A stretch of 48,973 nt of DNA, from contig PLRW01000039.1 in the NCBI GenBank assembly GCA_003164955.1, positions 748-49,720 on the forward strand, in the 5' to 3' direction. The position numbers were made by a program, and so were the translations under genes. Source of the stretch: Actinomycetota bacterium. Lineage in GTDB: Bacteria > Actinomycetota > Actinomycetes > Streptosporangiales > Streptosporangiaceae. Numbering within the stretch: the first letter of the stretch is position 1; every line of letters begins with the position of its first letter. The notes under the pieces are model-generated. The model made no database searches. It had not been told where the DNA came from and worked only from the letters and a program-made list of their open reading frames with translations. Shown piece after piece: positions 16,644 through 26,472 of the stretch.

Positions 16644-17189
16644 GCCGGTAGGGGGTAAGGCCGGCGACGTGCCGTTTTATGGCGGAAATCACCGAACCTG
16701 GTTGACTAAGCCGTCCACGCTAGAGCAAGGTAAGGTCGCGAATGAATATATTTGATGTAAAGATTTCATAAATATCTCAATCGCTCGCCGCTAATGACCC
16801 CGGGGTGATGCCCGCCGGACGCCGGTCCATGCGGCCTGCCGAACGCGGAATGCCCGGCTGGCCGGCGCCGGGCATGCCCCCGTCTTCGGGACCTCCGGTG
16901 CCGTGGCCGCCGCCGTGCGCGGGGTGCTCGGCGGACCTGCGAGCACTGATACGGCCGGCTGCTCCGGCGTAGATCATGCCCACGCCGGTGCCCACCTCGC
17001 CGGACCTGCCCGGCTCCGCGGCCCTGATCGGCCATGCCCCCGGCCACCCCGGACCCGTCGCTGTCTCGTACTAGGGGCGTTCTACCTGCCGAGCAGGTCA
17101 CGCAGGGCCTTGACGATCTCCGCGGGGCCGTTGCGCCGCATCGGGTAAATGAGCAGCGCTATAGCGGAACATCCGGCGCCCGGCCCTTG
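16644..17189. other. Intergenic region between the peptidase and tetR genes
   Basis: No convincing gene. 16740-16790 is unusually AT-rich and probably belongs to the peptidase promoter. 16850-16875 holds a hairpin. The open frames on both strands across 16766-17148 have no family resemblance and read as low-complexity Arg/Gly/Pro. Confidence 0.55.
16850..16875. terminator. Strong hairpin in an intergenic region
   Basis: ATGCCCGGC and GCCGGGCAT form perfect 9-bp arms around an 8-nt loop. No gene ends next to it, so it may terminate an unannotated transcript or be a protein-binding palindrome. Confidence 0.35.
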
Positions 17190-17238
17190 TTGCATGCCAT
17201 GTAACATTGCTCGTAGTGCAAATTTATATGTCATGCAA
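17190..17238. promoter_or_regulatory. Two related 15-bp palindromic operator-like sites before tetR
   Basis: TTGCATGCCATGTAA (17190-17204) and TTATATGTCATGCAA (17224-17238) share the core ATG-N-CATG and are each near-perfect palindromes. Their centres are 34 bp apart, about three helical turns. They lie 19-67 bp before the tetR start, as expected for autorepression of a tetR-exporter operon. Confidence 0.65.
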
Positions 17239-17249
17239 AGTTGTAGTGA

Positions 17250-19736
<2,487 letters not shown>

Positions 19737-19787
19737 CCACGTGGCTCCCTGACGATGCCGCCGCGGGTCTGAGCGAGGAGCAGAATC

Positions 19788-19831
19788 CGCCCTCGAGAGC
19801 CGAACGCGCTGACGTTCAGCTCTCGAGGGCG
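19788..19831. terminator. Bidirectional terminator hairpin
   Basis: CGCCCTCGAGAGC (19788-19800) and GCTCTCGAGGGCG (19819-19831) are perfect 13-bp arms with an 18-nt loop, between convergent stops at 19736 and 19816. The right arm also encodes the last residues of the DUF2237 protein. Confidence 0.75.
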
Positions 19832-20226
19832 CCGGGGTCAGCGGGGACGTCGACGGCGTGCTCCTTGAGCACCGCCAGCGGCACGATCTCAAGCGCCCGC
19901 TCATGCGTGGAGGCCAGGACCACGTGCGCGGCGGCGCCTTCGTAGTGAGCGCGCAGCCAGTTCGCCGCCGTCACGCACCACCGGTCTCCCGGCGCGAGCC
20001 CGGGGAACCGGAACTGGGGCACCGGGGTCGTCAGGTCGTTGCCGATCCCCCGCTGGTGCTCGAGAAACTCGGCGGTCACCACGGCGCAAATGGTGTGACT
20101 GCCCAGATCTTCCGGCCCGGTGCTGCAGCACCCGTCCCGGTAAAAGCCGGTCACCGGGTCGGTCCCGCACGGCTCCAGCTCACTCCCCAGCACATTGCGA
20201 TCGCCCATGGGGGAAGTATCCCGCAT
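19816..20226 (-). CDS. DUF2237 family protein
   Basis: 136 residues. The family blocks NVLGSELEPCGTDPVTGFYRDGCC, GPEDLGSHTICAVVTAEFL, FPGLAPGDRWCVTAANW and the late VVLASTHERALEIVPLAVLKEHA are intact. Conserved cysteines suggest metal or redox chemistry, but the function of the family is unknown. An ATG at 20208 (MGDRNVLG) would match usual family length better than 20226; neither has a strong ribosome site. Single gene, sharing a terminator with the exporter operon. Confidence 0.85.
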   Translation of the reverse strand: MRDTSPMGDRNVLGSELEPCGTDPVTGFYRDGCCSTGPEDLGSHTICAVVTAEFLEHQRGIGNDLTTPVPQFRFPGLAPGDRWCVTAANWLRAHYEGAAAHVVLASTHERALEIVPLAVLKEHAVDVPADPGALES

Positions 20227-20290
20227 CAGACCATGCGCCCGGCAAGCTGATGCTGATCCTCGCGCCCGGATCGGTGCGGGGACGCCGCCC

Positions 20291-20983
20291 TCAGGTAATA
20301 AGCAGTGTTATCGCCACGTACTGGCAGGCCGCGGCGGCGCACACATAAACGTGAAAGACCTCGTGGTAGCCGAACACCGACGGGTACGGATCGGGCCAGC
20401 GACGCTGATAGGAAAGCGCTCCGGTGATGTAGAGCAGGCCGCCGGTAAGTATAAGGACCGCCGGCGCGGCGCCCGCATGGATCCATACCCATGGCAGCGC
20501 CAGGCCGGCGGCGCAGCCCAGCCCGACGAACGTCCCGCCGACCAGCAGCTCCGGCGCGCTCATCCAGGCCAGATGGATCGCGGCCGCCGTGAGGGTCAGG
20601 GCCCACATCACGATCACGCAGATCAGCCCGAACGTACCGCGTGCGGCGAGAAGGAAGACGGGAGTCGCCGTGCCGGCGATGAGGAAGAAGATCATCGCGT
20701 GGTCCAGGCGCTGCAGGCGCTGCCGCCACACAGCGGTCCACCGGCCCCGGTGGTACAGCGCACTGAACCCGAACAGCGCGCTCACGCTCACCGAATAGAT
20801 GCCGGCCGCGATGATCTGCGTGGCTCCGTGCGCGCGGACCAGCAGCAGCGGGCCGAGCACCAGCGACGCCGCAAACCAGCACAAGTGCAGCCAGCCGCGC
20901 AGAACCGGCTTGACGTAGTAGACGCGGCGCCGGGCATCATAAAGATGACCGGCAGGCCGCGAGCCGACAGCCGTCACCGGCAC
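20291..20983 (-). CDS. Hemolysin III / PAQR-family membrane protein
   Basis: 230 residues with about seven membrane helices. Motifs: SALYHRGRW, LDHAMIFFLIAGTATPV and the C-terminal YHEVFHVYV, whose His residues with the SALYH His would bind a metal as in PAQR receptors. Bacterial members (YqfA, hemolysin III) influence membrane lipid composition, and the eukaryotic relatives have ceramidase-like activity. The nearby fatty acid desaturase on the other strand makes a lipid role attractive, though this is inference. Confidence 0.88.
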   Translation of the reverse strand: MPVTAVGSRPAGHLYDARRRVYYVKPVLRGWLHLCWFAASLVLGPLLLVRAHGATQIIAAGIYSVSVSALFGFSALYHRGRWTAVWRQRLQRLDHAMIFFLIAGTATPVFLLAARGTFGLICVIVMWALTLTAAAIHLAWMSAPELLVGGTFVGLGCAAGLALPWVWIHAGAAPAVLILTGGLLYITGALSYQRRWPDPYPSVFGYHEVFHVYVCAAAACQYVAITLLIT

Positions 20984-21248
20984 CCTCCACCTGTAGCCCG
21001 GACACGGCGATCGCTCCGGCCATGATGCCGCAGAGATTCAGCCGGCCGGATCAAAAACTCCGGTCCTGTACACCGCTCCCGCCATCTGCACGGGCGCGGC
21101 TGCCAGGGTCCGGAGCAGCCCTCACACATTACGCTCCGCCGACTCTCGCGCAAAGGGCGCGGCTCGCGCCGTTGCCGCTGCGGGCCACCCGCGCCACGCC
21201 GTGACCGTGATTTGCCCGCCTGGCCGCTGTCTCTGGTGGATCCGGTCA
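20984..21248. other. Intergenic region upstream of RNA element A
   Basis: No gene is supported. Open frames on both strands are Arg/Pro-rich and have no ribosome site. The region ends at the candidate promoter of RNA element A. Confidence 0.5.
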
Positions 21249-21277
21249 TGGACAGGGCTGCCGCGCCCGCGTAGTGT
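21249..21277 (+). promoter_or_regulatory. Candidate promoter of RNA element A
   Basis: TGGACA (21249-21254) and TAGTGT (21272-21277) are separated by 17 bp, a good match to housekeeping sigma-factor spacing. Transcription would start at about 21283, the first bases of the conserved RNA block. Confidence 0.55.
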
Positions 21278-21281
21278 GACA

Positions 21282-21348
21282 GTTGCTCCGGACCTCGGCA
21301 ACTGTCCCCGCGGATATGGCGGGAGCAGGCAGGATCCGGAATTTTTTT
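21282..21348 (+). ncRNA. Candidate structured RNA, copy A
   Basis: A 67-nt element sharing its framework with copy B at 26015. It starts with GTTGCTCCGGACCT, and GTTGC pairs with GCAAC (extended to 9 bp if the transcript begins at 21278). A second hairpin CCCGC-7-GCGGG is at 21307-21323, and AGGATCCGGA comes just before a run of seven T (21342-21348). The first loop TCCGGACCT can pair with the AGGATCCGGA segment, either as a pseudoknot or as the closing stem of an intrinsic terminator. Either a small RNA or a leader attenuator is possible. No known RNA family is recognised. Confidence 0.6.
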
Positions 21349-21484
21349 GCGTCGGGCCAGCGCCGGTGAGCGCAACGGCCCGGAAAAAGGCAAGACCCCG
21401 CGGGGAATCATCCTCTCCCTTCGCGGCCCGTCGCACAGGACCGGCTACCCGCACGTCAATTCTTCACTGACTGAGGAGTCGGTC

Positions 21485-21571
21485 ATGGTCATTTCGCATG
21501 GGTCGTTCTCGGGCCGGGTAACGCCGGGCGCTCGCGCCGGCGGCGCACCGGCTGGGCGCACCGGTGATTAA
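21485..21571 (+). CDS. 28-residue small ORF with strong ribosome site
   Basis: GAGGAG lies 6 bp before the ATG. The peptide starts MVISHGSFSGRVTPGARAGG and ends in Asp before TAA. It follows RNA element A by 137 bp and precedes the desaturase region, so it could be a leader peptide or a small protein. Composition is Gly/Arg/Ala-rich with no recognisable domain. The ribosome site is the main support. Confidence 0.4.
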   Translation: MVISHGSFSGRVTPGARAGGAPAGRTGD

Positions 21572-21610
21572 TCCCGGCACCGGATATCGCCCGGCCACAA
21601 GCGTGAAGCC

Positions 21611-21967
21611 ATGCCTGTCCTTGTCCTTCTAGCCCTGACCCCGCTGGGGCTGCTCGCCGTCATGGGAATGTCCTGGCTGGAGGACCACCTCCTGCCCCCG
21701 CCCGGCACTCGTCCCGCACACCCCGTCCTGGTCGCCCCTGCTCCCGGTGCCCCCACCGCGCCTGTCGCGGCGCAGGGTGAATTCCCGCCATCTCACGGCG
21801 GTACTCCCCCGCCCGGCAGCTCCGGGCCACCTCGCTATCTGGCCGCAACCGGAGAGGAACCACCAGCATGCTCGCTCAGCTCCCCGCACCCTACGACGGC
21901 ACAACGCCGTTCCCCGGCGGCGACGATCCGCCTGCCACTGCCGGGGGCCGCGCCCGGGCCGGGGTAA
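21611..21967 (+). CDS. Possible small membrane protein overlapping the desaturase start
   Basis: The first 30 residues (MPVLVLLALTPLGLLAVMGM, then SWLEDHLLPP) look like a genuine single membrane helix with an acidic amphipathic end. The rest is Pro/Ala-rich and overlaps the desaturase gene by 100 bp, so the true protein may be shorter or the frame may be chance. The ribosome site is weak (GTGAAG). Listed as tentative. Confidence 0.3.
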   Translation: MPVLVLLALTPLGLLAVMGMSWLEDHLLPPPGTRPAHPVLVAPAPGAPTAPVAAQGEFPPSHGGTPPPGSSGPPRYLAATGEEPPACSLSSPHPTTAQRRSPAATIRLPLPGAAPGPG

Positions 21968-22890
21968 CGGCCGCGCTCGTCGTCATACCGTTCGGTGGCC
22001 TGGCCGCGGCCGTGTGGCTGTCGTGGGGCCACGGACTGGGCCTGACCGACCTTCTGCTGGCGGTCGCTTTCTATGTGCTCACCGGGCTCGGGGTGACCGT
22101 CGGGTTCCACCGCCTGCTGACCCACCGTGCCTTCGTCGCGGCCCGCCCGCTGCGGACCGCGCTGGCCATCGCGGGGTCGATGAGCTTCCAGGGCGACGTG
22201 ATCGGCTGGGTCGCCATTCATCGCCGCCACCACGCCTTCACCGACCGGCCCGGCGACCCGCACTCCCCTTACCGGTACGGCACCAGCCTGGGCGGGCAGC
22301 TCCGCGGCCTCGCCCACGCCCACGTGGGCTGGCTGCTGCGCGATGATCCAACTCCTGCGTCCCGGTATGCCCCCGATCTGATGACCGACCCCGCGATGCG
22401 GGCCGTCTCGGCGGCGTTCCCGGCCCTGTCCGCGGCCTCGCTGGCGCTGCCGGCCGCCGCAGGGTGGATGATCGGCGGCAGCTGGCGGGCCGCGCTGGGC
22501 GCCCTGCTGTGGGCCGGACTGGCCCGGGTTGCCCTGTTGCAGCACGTCACCTGGTCGGTCAACTCGCTATGCCACCTCATCGGGGCCCGCCCCTACGCCA
22601 CCCGCCGCTATGACCGGGCCACCAATCTGTGGCCGCTGGCGCTGGTCTCGTTCGGCGAAAGCTGGCACAACGGTCATCACTCCGACCCGGCGTGCGCCAG
22701 GCATGGCACCGGCCCCCGTCAGGTCGACATCTCCGCCGCCGTCATTCGCTTTTTCGAGCGCCTCGGCTGGGCGAGCGCCGTGCACTGGCCCGACCCGGCC
22801 CGCCTCGCCGCCCGCCGGCGCCTCGCAGACCAGTCCCGGCCCCAGCCCGTGCCCGTGCCCCTGCCCACCCTCCCGCATGCCGGACGCTGA
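21868..22890 (+). CDS. Acyl-CoA / fatty acid desaturase (delta-9 type)
   Basis: 340 residues, membrane-bound di-iron desaturase. All three His boxes are present: HRLLTHR, HRRHH and a third, NGHHSD. The layout (two membrane hairpins, then the DPHSPY block) fits the stearoyl-CoA 9-desaturase group. It introduces a cis double bond into saturated acyl chains using O2 and reduced ferredoxin or a reductase. GGAGAGGAA precedes the ATG. The downstream flippase-like gene overlaps it by 14 bp. Membrane fluidity control is the likely role. Confidence 0.92.
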   Translation: MLAQLPAPYDGTTPFPGGDDPPATAGGRARAGVTAALVVIPFGGLAAAVWLSWGHGLGLTDLLLAVAFYVLTGLGVTVGFHRLLTHRAFVAARPLRTALAIAGSMSFQGDVIGWVAIHRRHHAFTDRPGDPHSPYRYGTSLGGQLRGLAHAHVGWLLRDDPTPASRYAPDLMTDPAMRAVSAAFPALSAASLALPAAAGWMIGGSWRAALGALLWAGLARVALLQHVTWSVNSLCHLIGARPYATRRYDRATNLWPLALVSFGESWHNGHHSDPACARHGTGPRQVDISAAVIRFFERLGWASAVHWPDPARLAARRRLADQSRPQPVPVPLPTLPHAGR

Positions 22891-24106
22891 CCCGGCCCCC
22901 CCACGGGCGCAGCCCGCAGCCCCCCTGCAGGCGCAGCCTGCAGGGGGCGCCAGCCGACCCCGGACCGGCCGCACGGTCCTCCGCACCGCGGTGTCGGCCG
23001 CTCTCATCGCGGCCGCCTTCGGGTTCGTCCTGCCGCACGTCGCGTCCTACCGCAGCGTGTGGGCCAGCGTGCAGGCGATGACCTGGCCGCACGTCCTGCT
23101 CATCGGCACCGCGGCCGCCGCCAGCATGGGTGCTTACTGGATCACGATCCGCGCGGTACTGCCCTGGATCCGGATCCGCCAGGCGGCAGCGGTCAGCCTG
23201 GGCTCCAACGCGGTCGCCAACAGCCTGCCCGCCGGCGGCGCCCTCGCCATGGGCATCAGCTGGGCCATGCTCTCCAGCTGGGGCCTCAGTACCGCCGACT
23301 ACGTCCTCTACACCCTGGTGACCGGGATCTGGAACGTCTTCACCCTGCTGGGCCTGCCCGTGCTCGCCCTGCTGGTCATGGCGACGGCCAGCCGGCCCGG
23401 GACCGCACTGATCACGGCCGCGGCCGTGGGCGTGGCCTTGCTCGCCGCCGCGGCCACCGGGCTCGGCCTCCTCCTGCACAGCCGGGCCTTCGCGCTCCGC
23501 ACGGGCCGCGCGCTGCAGCGCCCCGTGGCTGCAGCCGCCCGGCTGGCCCGCCGGTCACCACCCGCCGACGTGGCCGGAGCGCTATTGGGCTTCCGTGACC
23601 GGGCCGGCGCCCTGCTCACGGCCCGGGGCTGGCGGATCACCGCCGCCACCGTGGCCAGCCAGCTGACCCTGTGGCTCGTCCTGCTGGCATGTCTGCGTGC
23701 CATCGGCCTGTCCCAGGCCCAGGTGCCCTGGCAGACCTCACTGGCGGCCTTCGCGTTCATCCGTCTGCTCACCGCCCTCCCCATCACCCCCGGCGGCCTG
23801 GGGATCACCGAACTCGGCCTGATAGGCCTGCTGGCCGCCGGCGCCAGCCACACGGTCAGCGTCCGGGTCACGGCCGCCGTGCTGCTGTACCGGGCCGTCA
23901 CCTACCTGCCGCCCATCCCTCTCGGCGCCCTCGCCTGCCTCATCTGGCGGCACGCCCCGGCACTCATCAGCACCAGCCCGCGCGCTCGGGCGGGCCAAGA
24001 CCGAGCGCAGGTAACGGCACCATCCAGCCCCCATCGAACGTCACAGCCAGACGAGGCGGCGGCGACGGCCCGGTCCGCCACCGTGGCCCCGGGGGCGCCG
24101 CGCTAG
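22877..24106 (+). CDS. Flippase-like membrane protein (LPG synthase TM-domain / UPF0104 family)
   Basis: 409 residues with about eight membrane helices and the family features SLGSNAVANSLPAGGALAMG and LPITPGGLGITELGLIGLL. These match the lysylphosphatidylglycerol synthetase N-terminal (AglD2/UPF0104) flippase-like family; the synthetase catalytic domain is absent. The ATG at 22877 overlaps the desaturase gene by 14 bp, so the pair is coupled. A 12-bp stem hairpin lies in its first codons. It probably moves a lipid or lipid-linked sugar across the membrane; substrate unknown. Confidence 0.85.
   Translation: MPDADPAPPRAQPAAPLQAQPAGGASRPRTGRTVLRTAVSAALIAAAFGFVLPHVASYRSVWASVQAMTWPHVLLIGTAAAASMGAYWITIRAVLPWIRIRQAAAVSLGSNAVANSLPAGGALAMGISWAMLSSWGLSTADYVLYTLVTGIWNVFTLLGLPVLALLVMATASRPGTALITAAAVGVALLAAAATGLGLLLHSRAFALRTGRALQRPVAAAARLARRSPPADVAGALLGFRDRAGALLTARGWRITAATVASQLTLWLVLLACLRAIGLSQAQVPWQTSLAAFAFIRLLTALPITPGGLGITELGLIGLLAAGASHTVSVRVTAAVLLYRAVTYLPPIPLGALACLIWRHAPALISTSPRARAGQDRAQVTAPSSPHRTSQPDEAAATARSATVAPGAPR
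22921..22947 (+). terminator. Very stable hairpin at the desaturase/flippase junction
   Basis: CCCCCTGCAGGC and GCCTGCAGGGGG are perfect 12-bp arms with a GCA loop, 30 bp after the desaturase stop and inside codons 15-24 of the next gene. It could reduce transcription or translation of the flippase gene, or stabilise the desaturase message. No T tract. Confidence 0.45.
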
Positions 24107-24846
24107 GCCTTGCTGTCGCGAATGAGGCCGGCGGTTCCGTGAATGACGTCGCTGGCCAGCTTGGTCAGTGGGCGGTTATGGTCGCGGGCGTAGCGGCGCA
24201 GGATGAGGAAGGCCTCGTCGGGGGTGGTCCGGAGCCGCTCGGCGAGGATTCCCTTGGCCTGCTCGATCATGACGCGGCTGTTCAGCGCGACCTGCAGTTG
24301 CCCGGCGACGATCTCCTGCTGATGCACCGCCCGTTCTTGCAGTATCCCGATCGTCGCGACATCGACGAGAGCCCGCGCGGCGAGCGCGACGGCCGGATTC
24401 AGGCCGTTCGGGGCGGCGCGGAACAGGTTGAGCGTCCCGATGACCTGATCACGAAGCCGCATCGGGATGGCGTGGACCCCGGCGAAGCCCATCTCGCCGG
24501 CGGCCGCGGCGAACTTCGGCCAGCGTGCCTTCACCTCGTCCGCCTGGATGTCGCTGATGATGACAAGCTGACCCGTCCGGTAGCAGTCCAGGCACGGGCC
24601 CTCGTCGTTCTGGATCTGGAACAGTTCCACCACCCTGGCCCGCTCGGTCGACGCCGCCACCAGGCGCAGCGCGCCTCCACTATCGGCCAGCAGCAGACCC
24701 GCCGCGTCCACCTCCAGCAGTTCCACGCACCGCTCGGTGAGCGCGTGCAGAAACTCCATCAGGTCAAAGCCGGCTACCAAGGTATCCGCCAGCTCGACGA
24801 ACACCTCCGCCAGGCGCTCATCCATGGTCGCCGCCATGCTCGCCAC
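24103..24846 (-). CDS. GAF-ANTAR regulator
   Basis: 247 residues. Residues about 25-170 form a GAF sensor domain (LLEVDAAGLLLADSGGALRLVAAS, NDEGPCLDCYRTGQLV, VHAIPMRLRDQVIGTLNLF). Residues about 180-240 form an ANTAR RNA-binding domain (ALNSRVMIEQAKGILAERL, then DEAFLILRRYARDHNRPL). ANTAR proteins act as antiterminators on two-hairpin leader RNAs. The stop shares the palindrome CTAG with the convergent flippase gene. Several Met codons lie near the start; the first is used here. Ligand and target RNA are unknown. Confidence 0.9.
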   Translation of the reverse strand: MASMAATMDERLAEVFVELADTLVAGFDLMEFLHALTERCVELLEVDAAGLLLADSGGALRLVAASTERARVVELFQIQNDEGPCLDCYRTGQLVIISDIQADEVKARWPKFAAAAGEMGFAGVHAIPMRLRDQVIGTLNLFRAAPNGLNPAVALAARALVDVATIGILQERAVHQQEIVAGQLQVALNSRVMIEQAKGILAERLRTTPDEAFLILRRYARDHNRPLTKLASDVIHGTAGLIRDSKA

Positions 24847-24903
24847 TGTAGACCTTACGGCTAAGCGGTCCGTCCCCGCTCCCGCCAGCCTGCTCGGCGC
24901 CTT

Positions 24904-25629
24904 TCATGCTGCTGACCTGGAATCTGGGTCGGGATCCAGGCGCAGCGTGCGATTCACCACATCGCCGGCGGTATCACCCAGGGCCGCACCGCTGGCGAAG
25001 GTGTGCGCCCGCAGCCGCACGAACGCCTCCTCCAGGCTCACGTCCAGCTGCACCGAGATCATCCCGATGGCCTGGTAGACCTCGGCGCGCTTGTCCGACA
25101 GGCCGTCAAGCAGCCGGTATTCCGGCGATCCGGTGATCCCGGCCGCGGCGTCCAGCACCATCTGCAGGGCAATATCGGCGAATACCAGCACGTCGGCCAG
25201 TTCGGCTGGGTTCAGCGGACCAGGCTGCGCCCGGTAGAGCGAGAGGACCCCCACCCGGATCGCCCCGGCCTGCAGCGGAAGTGCGAACATGGCCCGCGCC
25301 CCGGCCGCCACCGCCGCTGGCACAAATCCTGGCCACCGCGCCGCCACCGACTCCAGGTCCGGGATCAGCAGCGGCGACCCAAACTCGAAATCCTCCGCAC
25401 CCGGTCCCTCACCCATCGTGAACTGCAGCTCCTCCAGCCGGGCACTCAGCGCATCGGAGGCGAACAGCGGCTCGTGCGCCACCAGGCCGCTCGTCGCGGT
25501 CACGCCCGCGCCGTCGACCCCGAGGCAGCGGACCGCGGCCCGGCACAGCGCCGCCACCGACACCGGCTCATGGTCCTCATGCGCAGCCGCGATCCGCGCC
25601 CATACCCTGGCCGTCCGTTCACCTGCCAC
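24904..25629 (-). CDS. Second GAF-ANTAR regulator
   Basis: About 241 residues. A GAF domain (about 20-165; VRCLGVDGAGVTA, FTMGEGPGAEDF, ALPLQAGAIRVGVLSLYRAQPG) precedes an ANTAR domain (about 180-235; SDKRAEVYQAIGMISVQL, SLEEAFVRLRAHTF). The GTG at 25629 is chosen because AGGAGG lies 7 bp before it; a GTG at 25653 would add eight residues. It lies upstream of the first GAF-ANTAR gene on the same strand with a 57-bp gap, so the two may be co-transcribed. Sequence divergence between the two is large, so this is not a recent duplication. Confidence 0.88.
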   Translation of the reverse strand: MAGERTARVWARIAAAHEDHEPVSVAALCRAAVRCLGVDGAGVTATSGLVAHEPLFASDALSARLEELQFTMGEGPGAEDFEFGSPLLIPDLESVAARWPGFVPAAVAAGARAMFALPLQAGAIRVGVLSLYRAQPGPLNPAELADVLVFADIALQMVLDAAAGITGSPEYRLLDGLSDKRAEVYQAIGMISVQLDVSLEEAFVRLRAHTFASGAALGDTAGDVVNRTLRLDPDPDSRSAA

Positions 25630-25653
25630 CCACTGCCCTCCTGGCTCCGTCAC

Positions 25654-25978
25654 CGCACACCGTCACGCTGACCGGCCGTAAGCGGCCACCAGGGCGGGTG
25701 CCAGGAACTGTTGCGCGGGGCCGGCCGCATCGTCTGCGCAGGCACAGACGGACAGGTCACCGACGGCAGGCCGACTGTCGCGTTCGCACGTATTCAGGTC
25801 CGCGCTGAACATGGGCGCGCCCTCCTGCTCCGGCAGCAAGGCGTGGTCCTGACCCGGCGGCTAGCTCGCCAGCTTTCTCCGGCCGACACTACGCCGGATG
25901 CCGGCTCCTGTCCTCCCCGGGAAATGCCAGGGCCCTCATCGCAGAGCAACCCGGCCGGCGATTACCTTAAAACGGGAT
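25654..25978. other. Intergenic region upstream of RNA element B
   Basis: No gene supported. Contains the upstream region of the GAF-ANTAR genes on the minus strand and becomes AT-richer toward the candidate promoter at 25979. Confidence 0.5.
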
Positions 25979-26007
25979 TTCCCATGCCAGCGAAAAGGGC
26001 GTAACGT
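25979..26007 (+). promoter_or_regulatory. Candidate promoter of RNA element B
   Basis: TTCCCA (25979-25984) and TAACGT (26002-26007) have a 17-bp spacer, the same layout as copy A. The -35 is weak. The GCGTA..GT context of the -10 is shared with copy A. The start would be near 26014, at the conserved block. Confidence 0.45.
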
Positions 26008-26014
26008 TAAAAAC

Positions 26015-26082
26015 GTTGCTCCGGACCTTGGCAGGTGCACTCGCGAAATCCGCGACGGCACGGGCCGGGCCCGGAATTTTTT
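26015..26082 (+). ncRNA. Candidate structured RNA, copy B
   Basis: A 68-nt element that repeats the framework of copy A at 21282. It has the identical first 14 bases GTTGCTCCGGACCT, then a TTGC/GCAG stem. The middle hairpin TCGCG-5-CGCGA (26041-26055) differs in sequence from copy A but keeps its pairing; outer GTGC/GCAC can extend it. CCGGAA follows, then six T (26077-26082). The pairing of TCCGG with CCGGA is kept. The conserved ends and a middle stem that changes while still pairing argue for a functional RNA. No gene follows within 390 bp. Confidence 0.6.
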
Positions 26083-26472
26083 ATGCGCCGGAAAATTGCT
26101 GCCCTGTCTCGCCGGCCTGCCCGGGGTAATGCAGATGGCTAGCGCGGAAATGATCAGGCGAGCTAATTCGGCCTGACACACCTTCATAAAGGCTCCTCAT
26201 CATCACCCGCGCCAACGTCAGCGCGGATATCTTCGCGGTCACCCATTTTCCCGGTCACCGACACGGCCAGGTCAATCGCGGCGATCGAGAACGTCAGCGC
26301 GGCACTCGGGCGACCGGCGGCCCGACGACGCTGACGCCACCAGCACCCCGGCGATGCCGCCGATCCGCGCCGCCGTCAGCGGAGGCGGCCCAAACGGGAC
26401 CGACCCGGGCAGCGCCGACAGCCTCCCGGCTAACACCCGGCCAGACTACTTGCCCCACCAGGGAGAACCGTT
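26083..26472. other. Intergenic region downstream of RNA element B
   Basis: 390 bp. On the minus strand an ATG at 26187 has a GGAGCC ribosome-like site, but its frame runs straight through RNA element B and has no family resemblance, so it is not called. Nothing else is recognised. Confidence 0.5.

Noticed and set aside
16766..17148. ORFs on both strands between the eqolisin and tetR genes
   Set aside because: Low-complexity translation, no start signals; the region is better explained as regulatory DNA.
21201..21470. Plus-strand ORF through RNA element A, with VAPDLG shared with an ORF at element B
   Set aside because: The shared residues come only from the 14-bp conserved RNA block; flanking residues differ and no ribosome site is present.
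25936..26187. Minus-strand ORF starting at 26187 with a GGAGCC ribosome-like site
   Set aside because: The frame runs through RNA element B. Its similarity to the corresponding minus-strand frame through element A (both contain LPRSGAT) is explained by the RNA repeat, not by a protein. The shared peptide is an artefact of the conserved DNA.
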